NCBI GenBank assembly: GCA_031279675.1
Contig: JAITIB010000071.1
Span: 1 to 16,420 of the forward strand
Source of the DNA: Puniceicoccales bacterium
GTDB lineage: Bacteria; Verrucomicrobiota; Verrucomicrobiia; Opitutales; UBA953
Length of the DNA stretch: 16,420 nt
Direction: 5' to 3'
Under the pieces are notes generated by a model. The model was not told the origin of the DNA. It saw nothing but the letters and a program-made list of their open reading frames with translations, and made no database searches. The position numbers and the translations under genes were made by a program. Shown here piece after piece: positions 6,396 to 14,892 of this stretch. The stretch's first letter is position 1. Each line of letters begins with the position of its first letter.

Positions 6396-9230
6396 TTAGG
6401 GCACAGACAAAGATTGCCCTGTGCGCGGCGGCGGGCTGCCCTCCCCCGGATCAAGCGCATTTTTCCAAAACGCCGACGGTGTCGGATCAATGCTCCAGGA
6501 CGGTTTTTGCAAAGTCCCGCGAATATTCACCGGAGCAAGCCTCGGCAAGCGGTTCACCAACTCCAGCACATCGCCCAGCAAGGGAATCCCGTTGCCTTTT
6601 TTCGCCGTCAACTTCGCGCGAAAATGCAAACCATCGTCCACCAGTCCATACCGCCCCACGCAATCCACCTGCGCCCCATTCCCCGTCAACTTCAGGCCCG
6701 GAAAATAAACCTTCCCGTCACAAATCGTGAAATCCCCCTCCACACGATCGAGCTCGAACGAAGTCAGCCCCACACCCAGCGAATTCATCAAGCGCGACAA
6801 CCCGCCAAAAACGTGCAGCTGCATCAACTCCGGCTCATGAAGCCGCACGCGCCCCGCCCCGTCCAAAGTCTCCAGCCTCGGCAAAACAATCCCCCCGCAA
6901 AAGCGCACATCCATGCGCGAGGCATCCTTCCGCGGTTCCGGTGGCGCCACGTCCCGCTCGCGCCGCAATGCCCCGAGCGAATCGAAAAACTTCGAACGCC
7001 GCGCCCCCTCCACTTCCACATCCAGGCTCAACACCGGTTCCGGCGGACGCAAATCCACCCACGCCCGCTGCCACCTCCCCACCTCCGGCCTCGACGCCAC
7101 CTTGCCATCCGCAAAGCCCGCCTCAAAAACCGTCACCGCCACCCGGCGCGAATCATACGCCACCTCGCCCGCGAAATTTGCAAACGGCATCCCCCACGCC
7201 TCCACCACGCCCGGCGTTCGAACCCGCACCACCACCTGCTCACGCCCCGGCGAACCCGACGCCACCCCGTGGTAAAACCCCGTCACCTCCGCATCCACCG
7301 CCCCGTCCACCCGCACCCCAGTCAAGCTCTCCGGCAGCCCCTCGCCCGCCACCACCACCGCCACATCCTTCGGCAAGGCTCCCGAAAACCGGAACCGCAA
7401 ACTCTCCCGCCGATGTTCCGGCAAGGGCGAATAATGCCATTGCAACGCCCCGTCCGCCCCCGTCCCATCCGCCCTCCACGCCCGCAAATCAAAGACCGCA
7501 AGCACCCGCGGCAGCTCCGCAATCCGCACCTGCGCGCCCGCGAAATCCACCCCGCGAAAACGCACCCCATCCGCAACCACCGCACAATAAATAAACTCGT
7601 CCGGACGCCCGCTCCAGCGCCCCCGCACCTCAATGTCCGCGCGTGGCAACGCCTCCCGGCGCAACCCAAAGTCCGCCCACAACCTCGCCCACCACCCGCC
7701 CAGAAAACCATTCAACAGTCGCGGCTCCGTGCTCCCGCGCAGCAAAAACCTGTAATCTCCGTCATGCGCAAACCCTGTTGAAAAATCCCCCTCCACACCC
7801 CACCCCGTCCCCTGCAACCGGGCATCCCTCACTTCAAGCCCCGACGGCGTCATCCGCACCCATCCCTCCGCCCCGGACAATTCAATTTCCCCAAACCGCA
7901 CCGCACCCGTGCCCAACCGAAAACACGCCTCTTCAAAAACACCCCCGCGCGCAAACGCCACCCGCCCGTCCGCCCTCAACGCCCCGCCCAGCGTCAACGC
8001 CGACGCCACCTCCGCCGGCAAGCGCCCCGCGACCTTGGGCAAGGCCAGGTAACGCCCCAGCGACTCCACCCGCGCAACCACCTCCACCGCGCCCGCCCGC
8101 GCATCCCAGTCGCCATTTCCATGCACCTCCACGACATCGCCCCCGCACACCACCACGCCCGCGACCGCCAAGCTTGGGAAATCACCCCAGTGCACATCAC
8201 CACGCACAAAATCCCCCGCGCAACCATTCACCACCCAGTCCGACGCCACCGCCCGCACTCCCGCCGGCAAGGCCCACCCCTCCCCGGGACGCCCCGAAAC
8301 GCGCACCGCCCCAACACGCGCCGCCACCCCGCGCTCCGCATCCACCCATTCCCCACCCCCCGCCGCCTCAATGGCCCATTCTCCCGCCGGGACAAAGCGC
8401 GCGCCGTCAAAACGCGCCTCCCCCGCAACCAACACCTCCCGCAACCACCCGCAACCATCCGCGAACTCAAGCTTCTCCCCGCGCGCCCCCACTGACAGCA
8501 CGACGTCCCCCGCGGCATCCTTCCCCACCACCACCTCGGCACCCCCGCGCCACCCCGCCGCCTCCAGCTGCCCGCGCACATCAAGCAACGCCACGGCCAC
8601 CCGGTTCACAGCCCCCCACTCCTCCGGCCCCAATGTCCGCATCCCCCCGCCGCCGCCCCACAGACGCCGCGGCGGCAGCGCAAAATTCTCCGCAAAAACC
8701 CCGTGCGGCAAAAACTCCCCATGCACGACCAACGGCACCTCGCCCAAGCGCCCCTGAAAAGTCTCCACCCGGACCCGCCCCCGTTCCTGCTCCAGCATCG
8801 CGCGCACCTCCCCCAACACCACATGCCGCCGCCCGTCCCGCGCCACCGTCGCCGGGCAATGGAACGCCCCTCCGTCGAGCAAAACACGTCGCAACACCAC
8901 CTCCCCCCTCGCCAAATGCGGAAAACTCACCGTGGCCGCCACACGCTGCGCCGTGAAACCGGGCGCCCCCCCACCAAGCGCACCCAACGACACCCCCTCA
9001 AATTCCAGATACCCGCTGGGACGAAAGCGCACCGCCTCGAATTGAAACGCCACCCCGGCCTGCGCCATCCCCTCGCGCACCCAACGCGTCACAAACTCCG
9101 GCACCGGGAACTGCCTGTCATTGTGCACACACCACCAGAAAAACACTTGCAGCACGAGCAACGCGGCCAACACAAAAATCACGCAATCCCATAGCCGCCG
9201 CCCCATCCGGCGCAAAAGGACAATCCCCAT
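6396..9230 (-). CDS. AsmA-like membrane-anchored envelope protein
   Basis: A protein of about 944 residues with one N-terminal membrane helix (about 14-34, CVIFVLAALLVLQVFFWW) followed by a long periplasmic part built of repeated beta strands. The final section (about 790-915) carries the AsmA-like C-terminal pattern: LDGAGRVRLHEPEL, HVFGGLSRLMNSLGVGL, FTICDGKVYFPGLKLTGNGAQVDCVGRYGL and NIRGTLQKPSW. Proteins of the AsmA/TamB/YhdP group are thought to form hydrophobic grooves that carry phospholipids between the inner and outer membranes. The start is uncertain: ATG codons at 9257, 9230 and 9206 are all in frame just before the membrane helix, and none has a good ribosome binding site. It is divergent from the outer-membrane lpxR-like gene, fitting an envelope role. 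The coding strand is unusually G-rich. It is followed by a terminator-like hairpin. Confidence 0.78.
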   Translation of the reverse strand: MGIVLLRRMGRRLWDCVIFVLAALLVLQVFFWWCVHNDRQFPVPEFVTRWVREGMAQAGVAFQFEAVRFRPSGYLEFEGVSLGALGGGAPGFTAQRVAATVSFPHLARGEVVLRRVLLDGGAFHCPATVARDGRRHVVLGEVRAMLEQERGRVRVETFQGRLGEVPLVVHGEFLPHGVFAENFALPPRRLWGGGGGMRTLGPEEWGAVNRVAVALLDVRGQLEAAGWRGGAEVVVGKDAAGDVVLSVGARGEKLEFADGCGWLREVLVAGEARFDGARFVPAGEWAIEAAGGGEWVDAERGVAARVGAVRVSGRPGEGWALPAGVRAVASDWVVNGCAGDFVRGDVHWGDFPSLAVAGVVVCGGDVVEVHGNGDWDARAGAVEVVARVESLGRYLALPKVAGRLPAEVASALTLGGALRADGRVAFARGGVFEEACFRLGTGAVRFGEIELSGAEGWVRMTPSGLEVRDARLQGTGWGVEGDFSTGFAHDGDYRFLLRGSTEPRLLNGFLGGWWARLWADFGLRREALPRADIEVRGRWSGRPDEFIYCAVVADGVRFRGVDFAGAQVRIAELPRVLAVFDLRAWRADGTGADGALQWHYSPLPEHRRESLRFRFSGALPKDVAVVVAGEGLPESLTGVRVDGAVDAEVTGFYHGVASGSPGREQVVVRVRTPGVVEAWGMPFANFAGEVAYDSRRVAVTVFEAGFADGKVASRPEVGRWQRAWVDLRPPEPVLSLDVEVEGARRSKFFDSLGALRRERDVAPPEPRKDASRMDVRFCGGIVLPRLETLDGAGRVRLHEPELMQLHVFGGLSRLMNSLGVGLTSFELDRVEGDFTICDGKVYFPGLKLTGNGAQVDCVGRYGLVDDGLHFRAKLTAKKGNGIPLLGDVLELVNRLPRLAPVNIRGTLQKPSWSIDPTPSAFWKNALDPGEGSPPPRTGQSLSVP

Positions 9231-9411
9231 GGACAATGATGACGAAACATCCCTCATAAAAAAAGCGGCGCCATGAAAGAGCCAAAACGCACGCCGATTC
9301 AACACCGCAATCCCTTCCCTCCCCCCGGGGCAAGGCAACCCGGCAAGGATTGGTCTTGCTGGCAGCGGGACGAGTTCCAAGGTTCATGCGAAAAACAACA
9401 TTTCCGTTTCC

Positions 9412-10437
9412 ATGCGATTGACGCCTCTTCTTTTTCTCGCCGCCACAACGGCATTCATGCCCCCCGTTCATGCGGAGGTTTCCGGAAATCTCGCCGCCGT
9501 GGCCTTTGTTGCGGAAAATGATTTTCGCTGGAGCGACAAGTATTACACCAACGGTCTTGGCCTGGCTTACACCACGCCGGAGGTTTTCACCGGCGCCACC
9601 GGGGGCGTCCCGCGGTTTTTCCAGGACTTGGTGGCGTTGACGCCGCTCTCGGGCGCGCAAAACGCCGGACACCGCCTGCACTTCGCGCTGGCACACGAGA
9701 TTTACACGGCGAAAAACGAATATTCGCCCGCGTATCATCGCGACGATCATCCGTATGCGGGATTGTTCCATGCAACGCTGGGCATAAGCAGCGAGACACC
9801 GCGACGGATGGACACGCTGGAAATGAGTCTGGGCATCATCGGGCCGTCGGCACAGGGGAGGCGCGTGCAAAACCAGTGGCACAGGCTCGTCGGCGACCCG
9901 CTGGTGCGCGGATGGGGGGCGCAGTTGCGCGACGAGCCGGTGATCCAGCTGGCGTGGGAGCGCACATGGCGGATCGGCTGGGAGCTGGGAGGGACACTGC
10001 GGACAGACCTTCTGCCGCGCGTGGGGCTGGAGGCGGGAACGGTGCGCGACGTGGCCTCGCTGGGTGTGCAATGGCGCGCGGGATGGAACGTGCCAGGGGA
10101 CTTCGGCCTGCGCACGCTGCGAGCTCCCGCCGGGGCGGCCCTGCGCCCGGCACGAAGCGAGGGTTTGCACGGCGCGGCGCCGGATGCGTTCTACTTTTTC
10201 ATTGATGCGCAGGGCGAGGCATGGGCGTGGAACGCGATGCTTGACGGCAACGCGTGGCGGGCGGGCGGGGGGCGCGTGCGCAGCTACCCGTTTGTGGCGC
10301 AGGTGGCGGCGGGCTTCGCGGCGCACTGGGGCGGGTGGCGGCTGGGTTTTGCCCAGGTGGTGCGCAGCAAGGAGTTCGCGACGCAGGACGACTGGGTTTT
10401 TGTCCACTCCAGCATCTCGCTGGGGCTGGTGTTCTGA
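9412..10437 (+). CDS. LpxR-like lipid A deacylase, outer-membrane beta-barrel
   Basis: A 341-residue protein with a signal peptide (MRLTPLLFLAATTAFMPPVHA, probable cut after residue 21) and strand-rich sequence ending in VFVHSSISLGLVF, a typical barrel end with a C-terminal Phe. Family features seen: AENDFRWSDKYYTNGL with Asn36-Asp37, DDHPYAG (111-117), a DTLEMSLGIIGPSAQG block (134-149), and VQNQWHRLVG with His157, followed by GWGAQLRDEP. LpxR enzymes remove the 3'-acyloxyacyl group from lipid A in the outer membrane; the Asn-Asp pair and the His correspond, from memory of the family, to active-site residues. The stop codon is 6 bp before recQ, so the two are probably cotranscribed although their functions are unrelated. 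Activity on this organism's lipid A is inferred from the family only. Confidence 0.82.
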   Translation: MRLTPLLFLAATTAFMPPVHAEVSGNLAAVAFVAENDFRWSDKYYTNGLGLAYTTPEVFTGATGGVPRFFQDLVALTPLSGAQNAGHRLHFALAHEIYTAKNEYSPAYHRDDHPYAGLFHATLGISSETPRRMDTLEMSLGIIGPSAQGRRVQNQWHRLVGDPLVRGWGAQLRDEPVIQLAWERTWRIGWELGGTLRTDLLPRVGLEAGTVRDVASLGVQWRAGWNVPGDFGLRTLRAPAGAALRPARSEGLHGAAPDAFYFFIDAQGEAWAWNAMLDGNAWRAGGGRVRSYPFVAQVAAGFAAHWGGWRLGFAQVVRSKEFATQDDWVFVHSSISLGLVF

Positions 10438-10443
10438 CGCGGG

Positions 10444-12627
10444 ATGGATGCGGCGGAACCGATCCGGGCGCTCCGGCGACATTTCGGCTTTGCGGAGTTT
10501 CGCGAGCCGCAGCAGGCGATCATCCGGAGCGTGCTGGACGGGCGCGACACGCTCGTTGTCATGCCCACGGGGGGCGGCAAGTCGCTCTGTTACCAGTTGC
10601 CCGCCATGCTCCTGCCGGACGTCACCGTGGTGGTCTCTCCTCTCATTGCATTGATGAAGGACCAGGTGGACGCGCTTGTCGCGCGCGGCATCCCGGCGGG
10701 AATGGTCAACAGTGCGCAGGGGGCGGAGGAGCAGCGCGAGGTTTTCCGGCGCGTCCGCGAGGGCGGGCTCCGGCTCGTTTACATCGCGCCCGAGCGTTTT
10801 CGGAGCCGTTATTTCACGGACATGCTCGCCGGCGTGCGCGTGTCGCTCTTTGCCGTGGACGAAGCGCACTGCCTCTCGCAATGGGGGCATGATTTCCGCC
10901 CCGATTACCTGCGGCTCGCCAACGCCCTCGGGCACATCGGGCGCCCGCCCGTCGTGGCGCTCACGGCAACGGCGACGCCGGATGTGCGCGCCGACATCGT
11001 GACGCAGCTGGCGTTGCGCGACCCCGCGTTGTTCATCTCGGGGTTTGCGCGAAAAAACCTCCATTTCACCGTCAACGCCATTGCCCCCAACCTCACGCGC
11101 GGCGGCGACTCGCTTTTCGCGGCAAAGATCGAGCGCGTCAGCGCCCTTGTTCGCGAGCACCGGACAGGCATCGTTTACTGCGCCACGCGCAAAAGCGTCG
11201 AGCGCGTGAGCGAGGCGCTCCCCCCGGGCCGCTGCGTCGCCTACCATGGCGGCATGGACGACACGGCCCGCACCAGCGCCCAGGAGCGGTTCATGCGCGG
11301 CGAAATCCCCGTCGCCGTCGCCACCAATGCCTTTGGCATGGGCATTGACCGTGCTGACATCCGTTTCGTCGCCCATTTTGAGATGCCTGGCAGCGTCGAG
11401 GCTTACTATCAGGAAGCCGGGCGCGCGGGGCGCGACGGGCGGCCCGCGCACTGCGAGATGCTGTTCAACTATAGCGACCGGCGCGTCCAGGAGTTTTTCC
11501 TTGAGGGGACCAACCCCGGGCGCGACACCCTCGACAAGGTCAACGCCACCTTGTGGGCGCTTGCCGACGCGGAGAAAAACATCCGCTGCTCGATCGATGA
11601 GCTTGGCGAAAAAATCGCCGCCGCAACGCGCACCAAAATCAACCCCATGGCCGTCGGAACGGCGCTGACCATTCTTGCCCGCCACCGCGTCATCGAGCGT
11701 TTCGACATTCCCGGGCAGCGCATCCGCGGCACCCGCCTCCTGCTCCCCGGCTCGGACACGCCACTCGACATCAACTGGGAGACGCTCTCGGAAAAACGCC
11801 GCCGCGATGAGAGCAAACTCGAAGCCGTCATCCAATACGCCTACACGCGCATCTGCCGCCAGCGCTGGATCCTTGGTTACTTCGGCGAGACCGGCGGCAC
11901 GGATTGCGATCTCTGCGACACTTGCGCCTCACCCGGCAACGCCCAACGGCGCGTTCCCGACGACGCCGAGCTCCTGCTCGTGCGCAAGGCCCTCAGCGGC
12001 CTCGCCCGCATGTGCGAACGCGTCAACGCCGACGACTGGCAGCCGCGTTTCGGGCGCCAGCGCGTGATTGACTGTCTCCTTGGCAAAGACACGGAGGACA
12101 TCCGCAAAGCCCGTCTCAACGCGCTGAGCACCCACGGCATCCTGCGCGACGAGACCCGCGCCTATCTCACGGCGCTTTTTGGCGAACTGGAAAGGGAGGG
12201 GCTCGTGCAGGGTGTTGAGAAAGCCACTGCCGACGGCAAAAAGCTCCCCCTGCTGGCCCTGACGAAGGCCGGCGCCCAGGTCATGCGCGGCGAAACGACC
12301 TTCAAGCTCGAATGGCCCGGGCGCGGCATTGCCGGCACACCGCCACGCGGCAGGCGCGAACGCGCGGACACCGCGCCGGCACCCGCGCGGCAAAAGGCAC
12401 TGCTGACGAAGCTGCGCAATTACCGCGCCGTGGTGGCAAAAAAGTCGGGCAACACCCCTCCCTATATTGTTCTGCACAAGGCGGGGCTCGAAGCGCTCGC
12501 ACAGGAGCAGCCGCTGACGATCGACGACGCCCTGAAGCTTCCGGGGATCACCACGCGCAACCTCAGGGTTCTCCCGGCATTCCTCGACATTATCCGCAGG
12601 CATCGCGAAGAGCACAACGCCCCGTGA
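10444..12627 (+). CDS. recQ: ATP-dependent DNA helicase RecQ
   Basis: A 727-residue 3'-5' DNA helicase for recombination and repair. The helicase core shows Walker A (PTGGGKSLCY, 41-50), the DEAH box (AVDEAHCLSQWGHDFRPDY, from 137), LTATATPDVR (173-182) and motif VI (YYQEAGRAGRDG, 321-332). A zinc cluster of four cysteines follows at 471, 488, 491 and 494 (CRQRWILGYFGE, CDLCDTC). A winged-helix RQC part spans about 505-620, and a C-terminal HRDC-like domain about 645-725 (TPPYIVLHKAGLEALAQEQP). Roughly 100 extra residues (about 356-460) separate the helicase core from the zinc cysteines, more than in E. coli RecQ, and look like an additional helical or winged-helix module. The ATG at 10444 follows the lpxR-like stop by 6 bp, suggesting cotranscription. 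The gene is convergent with scpB, 21 bp apart. Confidence 0.95.
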   Translation: MDAAEPIRALRRHFGFAEFREPQQAIIRSVLDGRDTLVVMPTGGGKSLCYQLPAMLLPDVTVVVSPLIALMKDQVDALVARGIPAGMVNSAQGAEEQREVFRRVREGGLRLVYIAPERFRSRYFTDMLAGVRVSLFAVDEAHCLSQWGHDFRPDYLRLANALGHIGRPPVVALTATATPDVRADIVTQLALRDPALFISGFARKNLHFTVNAIAPNLTRGGDSLFAAKIERVSALVREHRTGIVYCATRKSVERVSEALPPGRCVAYHGGMDDTARTSAQERFMRGEIPVAVATNAFGMGIDRADIRFVAHFEMPGSVEAYYQEAGRAGRDGRPAHCEMLFNYSDRRVQEFFLEGTNPGRDTLDKVNATLWALADAEKNIRCSIDELGEKIAAATRTKINPMAVGTALTILARHRVIERFDIPGQRIRGTRLLLPGSDTPLDINWETLSEKRRRDESKLEAVIQYAYTRICRQRWILGYFGETGGTDCDLCDTCASPGNAQRRVPDDAELLLVRKALSGLARMCERVNADDWQPRFGRQRVIDCLLGKDTEDIRKARLNALSTHGILRDETRAYLTALFGELEREGLVQGVEKATADGKKLPLLALTKAGAQVMRGETTFKLEWPGRGIAGTPPRGRRERADTAPAPARQKALLTKLRNYRAVVAKKSGNTPPYIVLHKAGLEALAQEQPLTIDDALKLPGITTRNLRVLPAFLDIIRRHREEHNAP

Positions 12628-12630
12628 CCC

Positions 12631-12644
12631 GGGCGCGCGCGCCC
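12631..12644. terminator. GC palindrome between convergent recQ and scpB
   Basis: GGGCGCGCGCGCCC is a perfect 14-bp palindrome filling most of the 21 bp between the two stop codons. It could fold in both transcripts and act as a weak shared terminator. There is no T-run on either side, so an intrinsic terminator is not established. Confidence 0.3.
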
Positions 12645-12648
12645 CGTC

Positions 12649-13572
12649 TCATTCCCCGGGCGGCGGCCCGGCGCCCTCCGGATCCCCTTTCGCGGCTGGG
12701 GAAGGCAGCGGGGGCGTCCTCCCGCCATCGAGCAGCGAAGTGTGCTCGCGGCGCGCCTCGGTCCCGTCGTCCTCGGCAAGGCCGACATCGCTGGCGGAGA
12801 GCTTGATGGAATGGGTGGCGCGGGCAATCCACTCGCTGATCTGGCCGGGCGAGAGCACGTCGGAGGCGGGCAGGTCGGCGAGGCTCTTGAGTCCGCAGAA
12901 ATCGAGAAACTTTTCCGTCGTCCCATATTGTATCGGGCGCCCGGGGAGGTCGGCGCGTCCCGTGACGATGGCGAGCTCAAGGTCCACAAGGCGCGCCAGC
13001 GCGTTGTCGGCGGAAACGCCGCGGATGGACTCGATCTCGGAACGGGTCACGGGCTGGCGATAGGCGACGATGGCAAGCGTTTCCAACGCAGCCTGGCTCA
13101 GGCGCATGGGCTTGGGGTCGTTGCGCAGCAGGCGGACCCATTCGGCGTAGTCGGGCGACACCGTGAGGCGAAACCCTTCGGGCCCCTGGAGGATGCGGGT
13201 GACCTCGCCGTTATCCACCATCTCCTGGTTGAGCGTCTCGACCGTCTCGCGAATTTGCGTGGCGGTCAGGAGCGTGGGAACCTGGTCAATGATGTCCTGG
13301 ATGACGCGCTGCGTGGCCTCGGCAACGGCGGGCCTGCCGTCGGGCGGGGCAACCTGGGGGACCTTGGTGAAGGCAGGGCCGGGGGCCCCGGTCGCGTCCC
13401 CCTCGGCGGGCGCGGGAGCGCCGGGAGCGTCCCCCGTGTCGGCGGAAGCGGCGTCGGGCTTCTCGCGCTGTTCATGGTAACGGGTGATGACGGCCTGAAT
13501 GTCTTTTATGGCGACGGGCTCCGAGGTGGAGACGAGGAGCGTCTTGAGGACTTTTTTCAAATTGAATTCCAT
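12649..13572 (-). CDS. scpB: Segregation and condensation protein B (ScpB)
   Basis: A 307-residue ScpB, the winged-helix partner of SMC and ScpA in chromosome condensation. The second winged helix is very clear (LSQAALETLAIVAYRQPVTR, then SEIESIRGVSADNALARLVD, about 158-198, then GRPIQYGTTEKFLDFCGL, 211-228). The first winged helix is split. Residues 1-34 give its first helices, and the rest resumes near 100 (TATQIRETVETLNQEMVDNG and GPEGFRLTVSPDYAEWVRLL). Between them is a low-complexity stretch rich in Ala, Pro and Gly (about 36-85). A second Pro/Gly-rich tail covers about 260-307. ScpB proteins are usually near 200 residues, so these two insertions explain the extra length. scpA is not in the window. 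The gene is divergent from dxr, with a 147-bp gap that should hold both promoters. Confidence 0.93.
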   Translation of the reverse strand: MEFNLKKVLKTLLVSTSEPVAIKDIQAVITRYHEQREKPDAASADTGDAPGAPAPAEGDATGAPGPAFTKVPQVAPPDGRPAVAEATQRVIQDIIDQVPTLLTATQIRETVETLNQEMVDNGEVTRILQGPEGFRLTVSPDYAEWVRLLRNDPKPMRLSQAALETLAIVAYRQPVTRSEIESIRGVSADNALARLVDLELAIVTGRADLPGRPIQYGTTEKFLDFCGLKSLADLPASDVLSPGQISEWIARATHSIKLSASDVGLAEDDGTEARREHTSLLDGGRTPPLPSPAAKGDPEGAGPPPGE

Positions 13573-13634
13573 GCGAGGCGCGGGTCTGAGAGAGGTGCTG
13601 GCCGGCGGGCGTTGCGATTGCGCGATGGCCGGGC

Positions 13635-13642
13635 GGGAGGAG
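13635..13642 (+). promoter_or_regulatory. Strong Shine-Dalgarno site upstream of dxr
   Basis: GGGAGGAG stands 8 bp before an ATG at 13651 that is in frame with dxr and 69 bp before the family-typical dxr start at 13720. It is the best ribosome binding site seen in the window. It either means dxr is translated from 13651 with 23 extra residues (MKKRATPILIFRGGERAGRV and three more), or serves a short upstream initiation. The start at 13720 has only a poor site (GAAGAG, 11 bp away). Confidence 0.5.
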
Positions 13643-13719
13643 TGATTTTTATGAAAAAAAGGGCAACCCCTATTTTAATCTTCCGTGGCGGGGAGCGCGC
13701 GGGAAGAGTGGCGTTTTTC

Positions 13720-14883
13720 ATGAGGCAAATCGTTCTGCTCGGCGCCACGGGCTCAATTGGCGAGAACACCCTGAGGGTGGCGCGCAAACATCCCGGGCGC
13801 ATCCGCGTTGCGGCGGCGGCGGCGCACTCGCGTTTTCGGGAGCTGGCGGCGGTGGCGCGCGAGTTTGGCACCGGCACGGTGGCGTTGTTCGACCGTGGGG
13901 CGGCGGCGGCGGCCCGCGCGAGCGGGCTTTTCCCCACCGGCACGCGCATCATTGAGGGGCCCGAGGGCATGGTGGAGCTGGCGGAGCTTGAGGGGGCCGA
14001 CATGGTCGTGATGGCGATCGTGGGGACCCTCGGCCTGCACCCCGCGCTGGCGGCCATCCGCGCCCGGAAGACGCTCGCGCTGGCGAGCAAGGAAATCCTC
14101 GTGCTGGCGGGCAAGTTTGTCATGGCCGAGGCGGCGCGCCACGGCGTGCCCATCGTGCCGCTGGACAGCGAGCACAACGCGATCTTCCAATGCCTGCACG
14201 CGGAGCCGCGCCGCCACGTGGAGCGGCTAATCCTGACCGCCTCCGGGGGGCAATTCCGCGACGCCTCGCCGGACGAGATGCGCGCCGTGACGCCGGAGCA
14301 GGCCCTGCGCCACCCAAACTGGGACATGGGGCCGAAGGTGACCGTGGACTCTTCCACCATGGCAAACAAGGGCCTGGAGCTTATCGAGGCGCGGTGGCTT
14401 TTTGACATTCCCCAGGAGCGCATCGACATCGTCGTGCACCCCCAGAGCATCATTCACTCGATGGTGCGATTTGTGGACGGCTCCATCCTTGCCCAGCTCT
14501 CCCCCCCCTCGATGACTTTTCCCATCCAGCACAGTTTGTTTTACCCCGAGCGCGCCGCCGGGGTCGTCCCGACGCTGGATTTCGCGCAAACGCTCCGGCT
14601 CGACATCCGCCCGCCCGATTATGGGAAATTCCCCTGCCTGCGGCTTGCGCGCGCCGCGTCCACCGCTGCCGGGATCGCGCCCGCCGTCTTCAACGCCGCG
14701 AACGAGGTCGCGGTGGCCGCATTTCTCAGGAACGCGCTCCCCTTCCCCGGCATTCCCGAAGTGGTGGAACGCACCCTTGGCGCCGTTGCCGCGCGCGACC
14801 CCGCCAATCTTGACGAAGTGCTTGAGGCCGACGCCGAGGCACGCGCCCGGGCCACCGCATTCCTCAAGGGGGAAACGCCCTGA
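13720..14883 (+). CDS. dxr: 1-deoxy-D-xylulose 5-phosphate reductoisomerase
   Basis: A 387-residue enzyme converting 1-deoxy-D-xylulose 5-phosphate to 2-C-methyl-D-erythritol 4-phosphate with NADPH and a divalent metal, the committed step of the MEP isoprenoid pathway. The N-terminus is the NADPH-binding fold (MRQIVLLGATGSIGENTLRV). ALASKEILVLAG follows near residue 122, the metal- and substrate-binding region reads VPLDSEHNAIFQCL (about 146-159), and later blocks include SGGQFRD, HPNWDMGPKVTVDSSTMANK and GLELIEARWLF. The length is normal for the family. The start at 13720 is chosen because homologues begin at this Met. An in-frame ATG at 13651 with a much better ribosome binding site is a real alternative. 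The stop is 9 bp from the stop of the convergent HAD-like gene, leaving no room for a terminator between them. Confidence 0.95.
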   Translation: MRQIVLLGATGSIGENTLRVARKHPGRIRVAAAAAHSRFRELAAVAREFGTGTVALFDRGAAAAARASGLFPTGTRIIEGPEGMVELAELEGADMVVMAIVGTLGLHPALAAIRARKTLALASKEILVLAGKFVMAEAARHGVPIVPLDSEHNAIFQCLHAEPRRHVERLILTASGGQFRDASPDEMRAVTPEQALRHPNWDMGPKVTVDSSTMANKGLELIEARWLFDIPQERIDIVVHPQSIIHSMVRFVDGSILAQLSPPSMTFPIQHSLFYPERAAGVVPTLDFAQTLRLDIRPPDYGKFPCLRLARAASTAAGIAPAVFNAANEVAVAAFLRNALPFPGIPEVVERTLGAVAARDPANLDEVLEADAEARARATAFLKGETP

Positions 14884-14892
14884 CGTCCCCCC

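Noticed and set aside
5318..6730. A 470-codon plus-strand open frame
   Set aside because: Antisense to the MG2 and AsmA-like genes, Arg/Pro-rich, and no domain pattern.
7643..8956. A 437-codon Pro-rich plus-strand open frame
   Set aside because: A product of the C-rich antisense strand of the AsmA-like gene, not a real proline-rich protein.
9258..9411. A sigma-70-like promoter for the LpxR-like gene (TTGCTG near 9355)
   Set aside because: The -10 partner at correct spacing is poor; not enough to annotate.
9118..11835. A 905-codon open frame on the minus strand
   Set aside because: It lies antisense to the LpxR-like gene and recQ, both with clear family motifs on the plus strand. Long antisense frames are expected in GC-rich DNA.
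12742..13719. Long in-frame extension upstream of dxr on the plus strand
   Set aside because: It is antisense to scpB and crosses the divergent intergenic gap; the translation there resembles no protein and dxr homologues start at 13720.
14884..14892. A terminator between convergent dxr and the HAD-like gene
   Set aside because: Only 9 bp separate the stop codons and no stem-loop with a T-run is present nearby.
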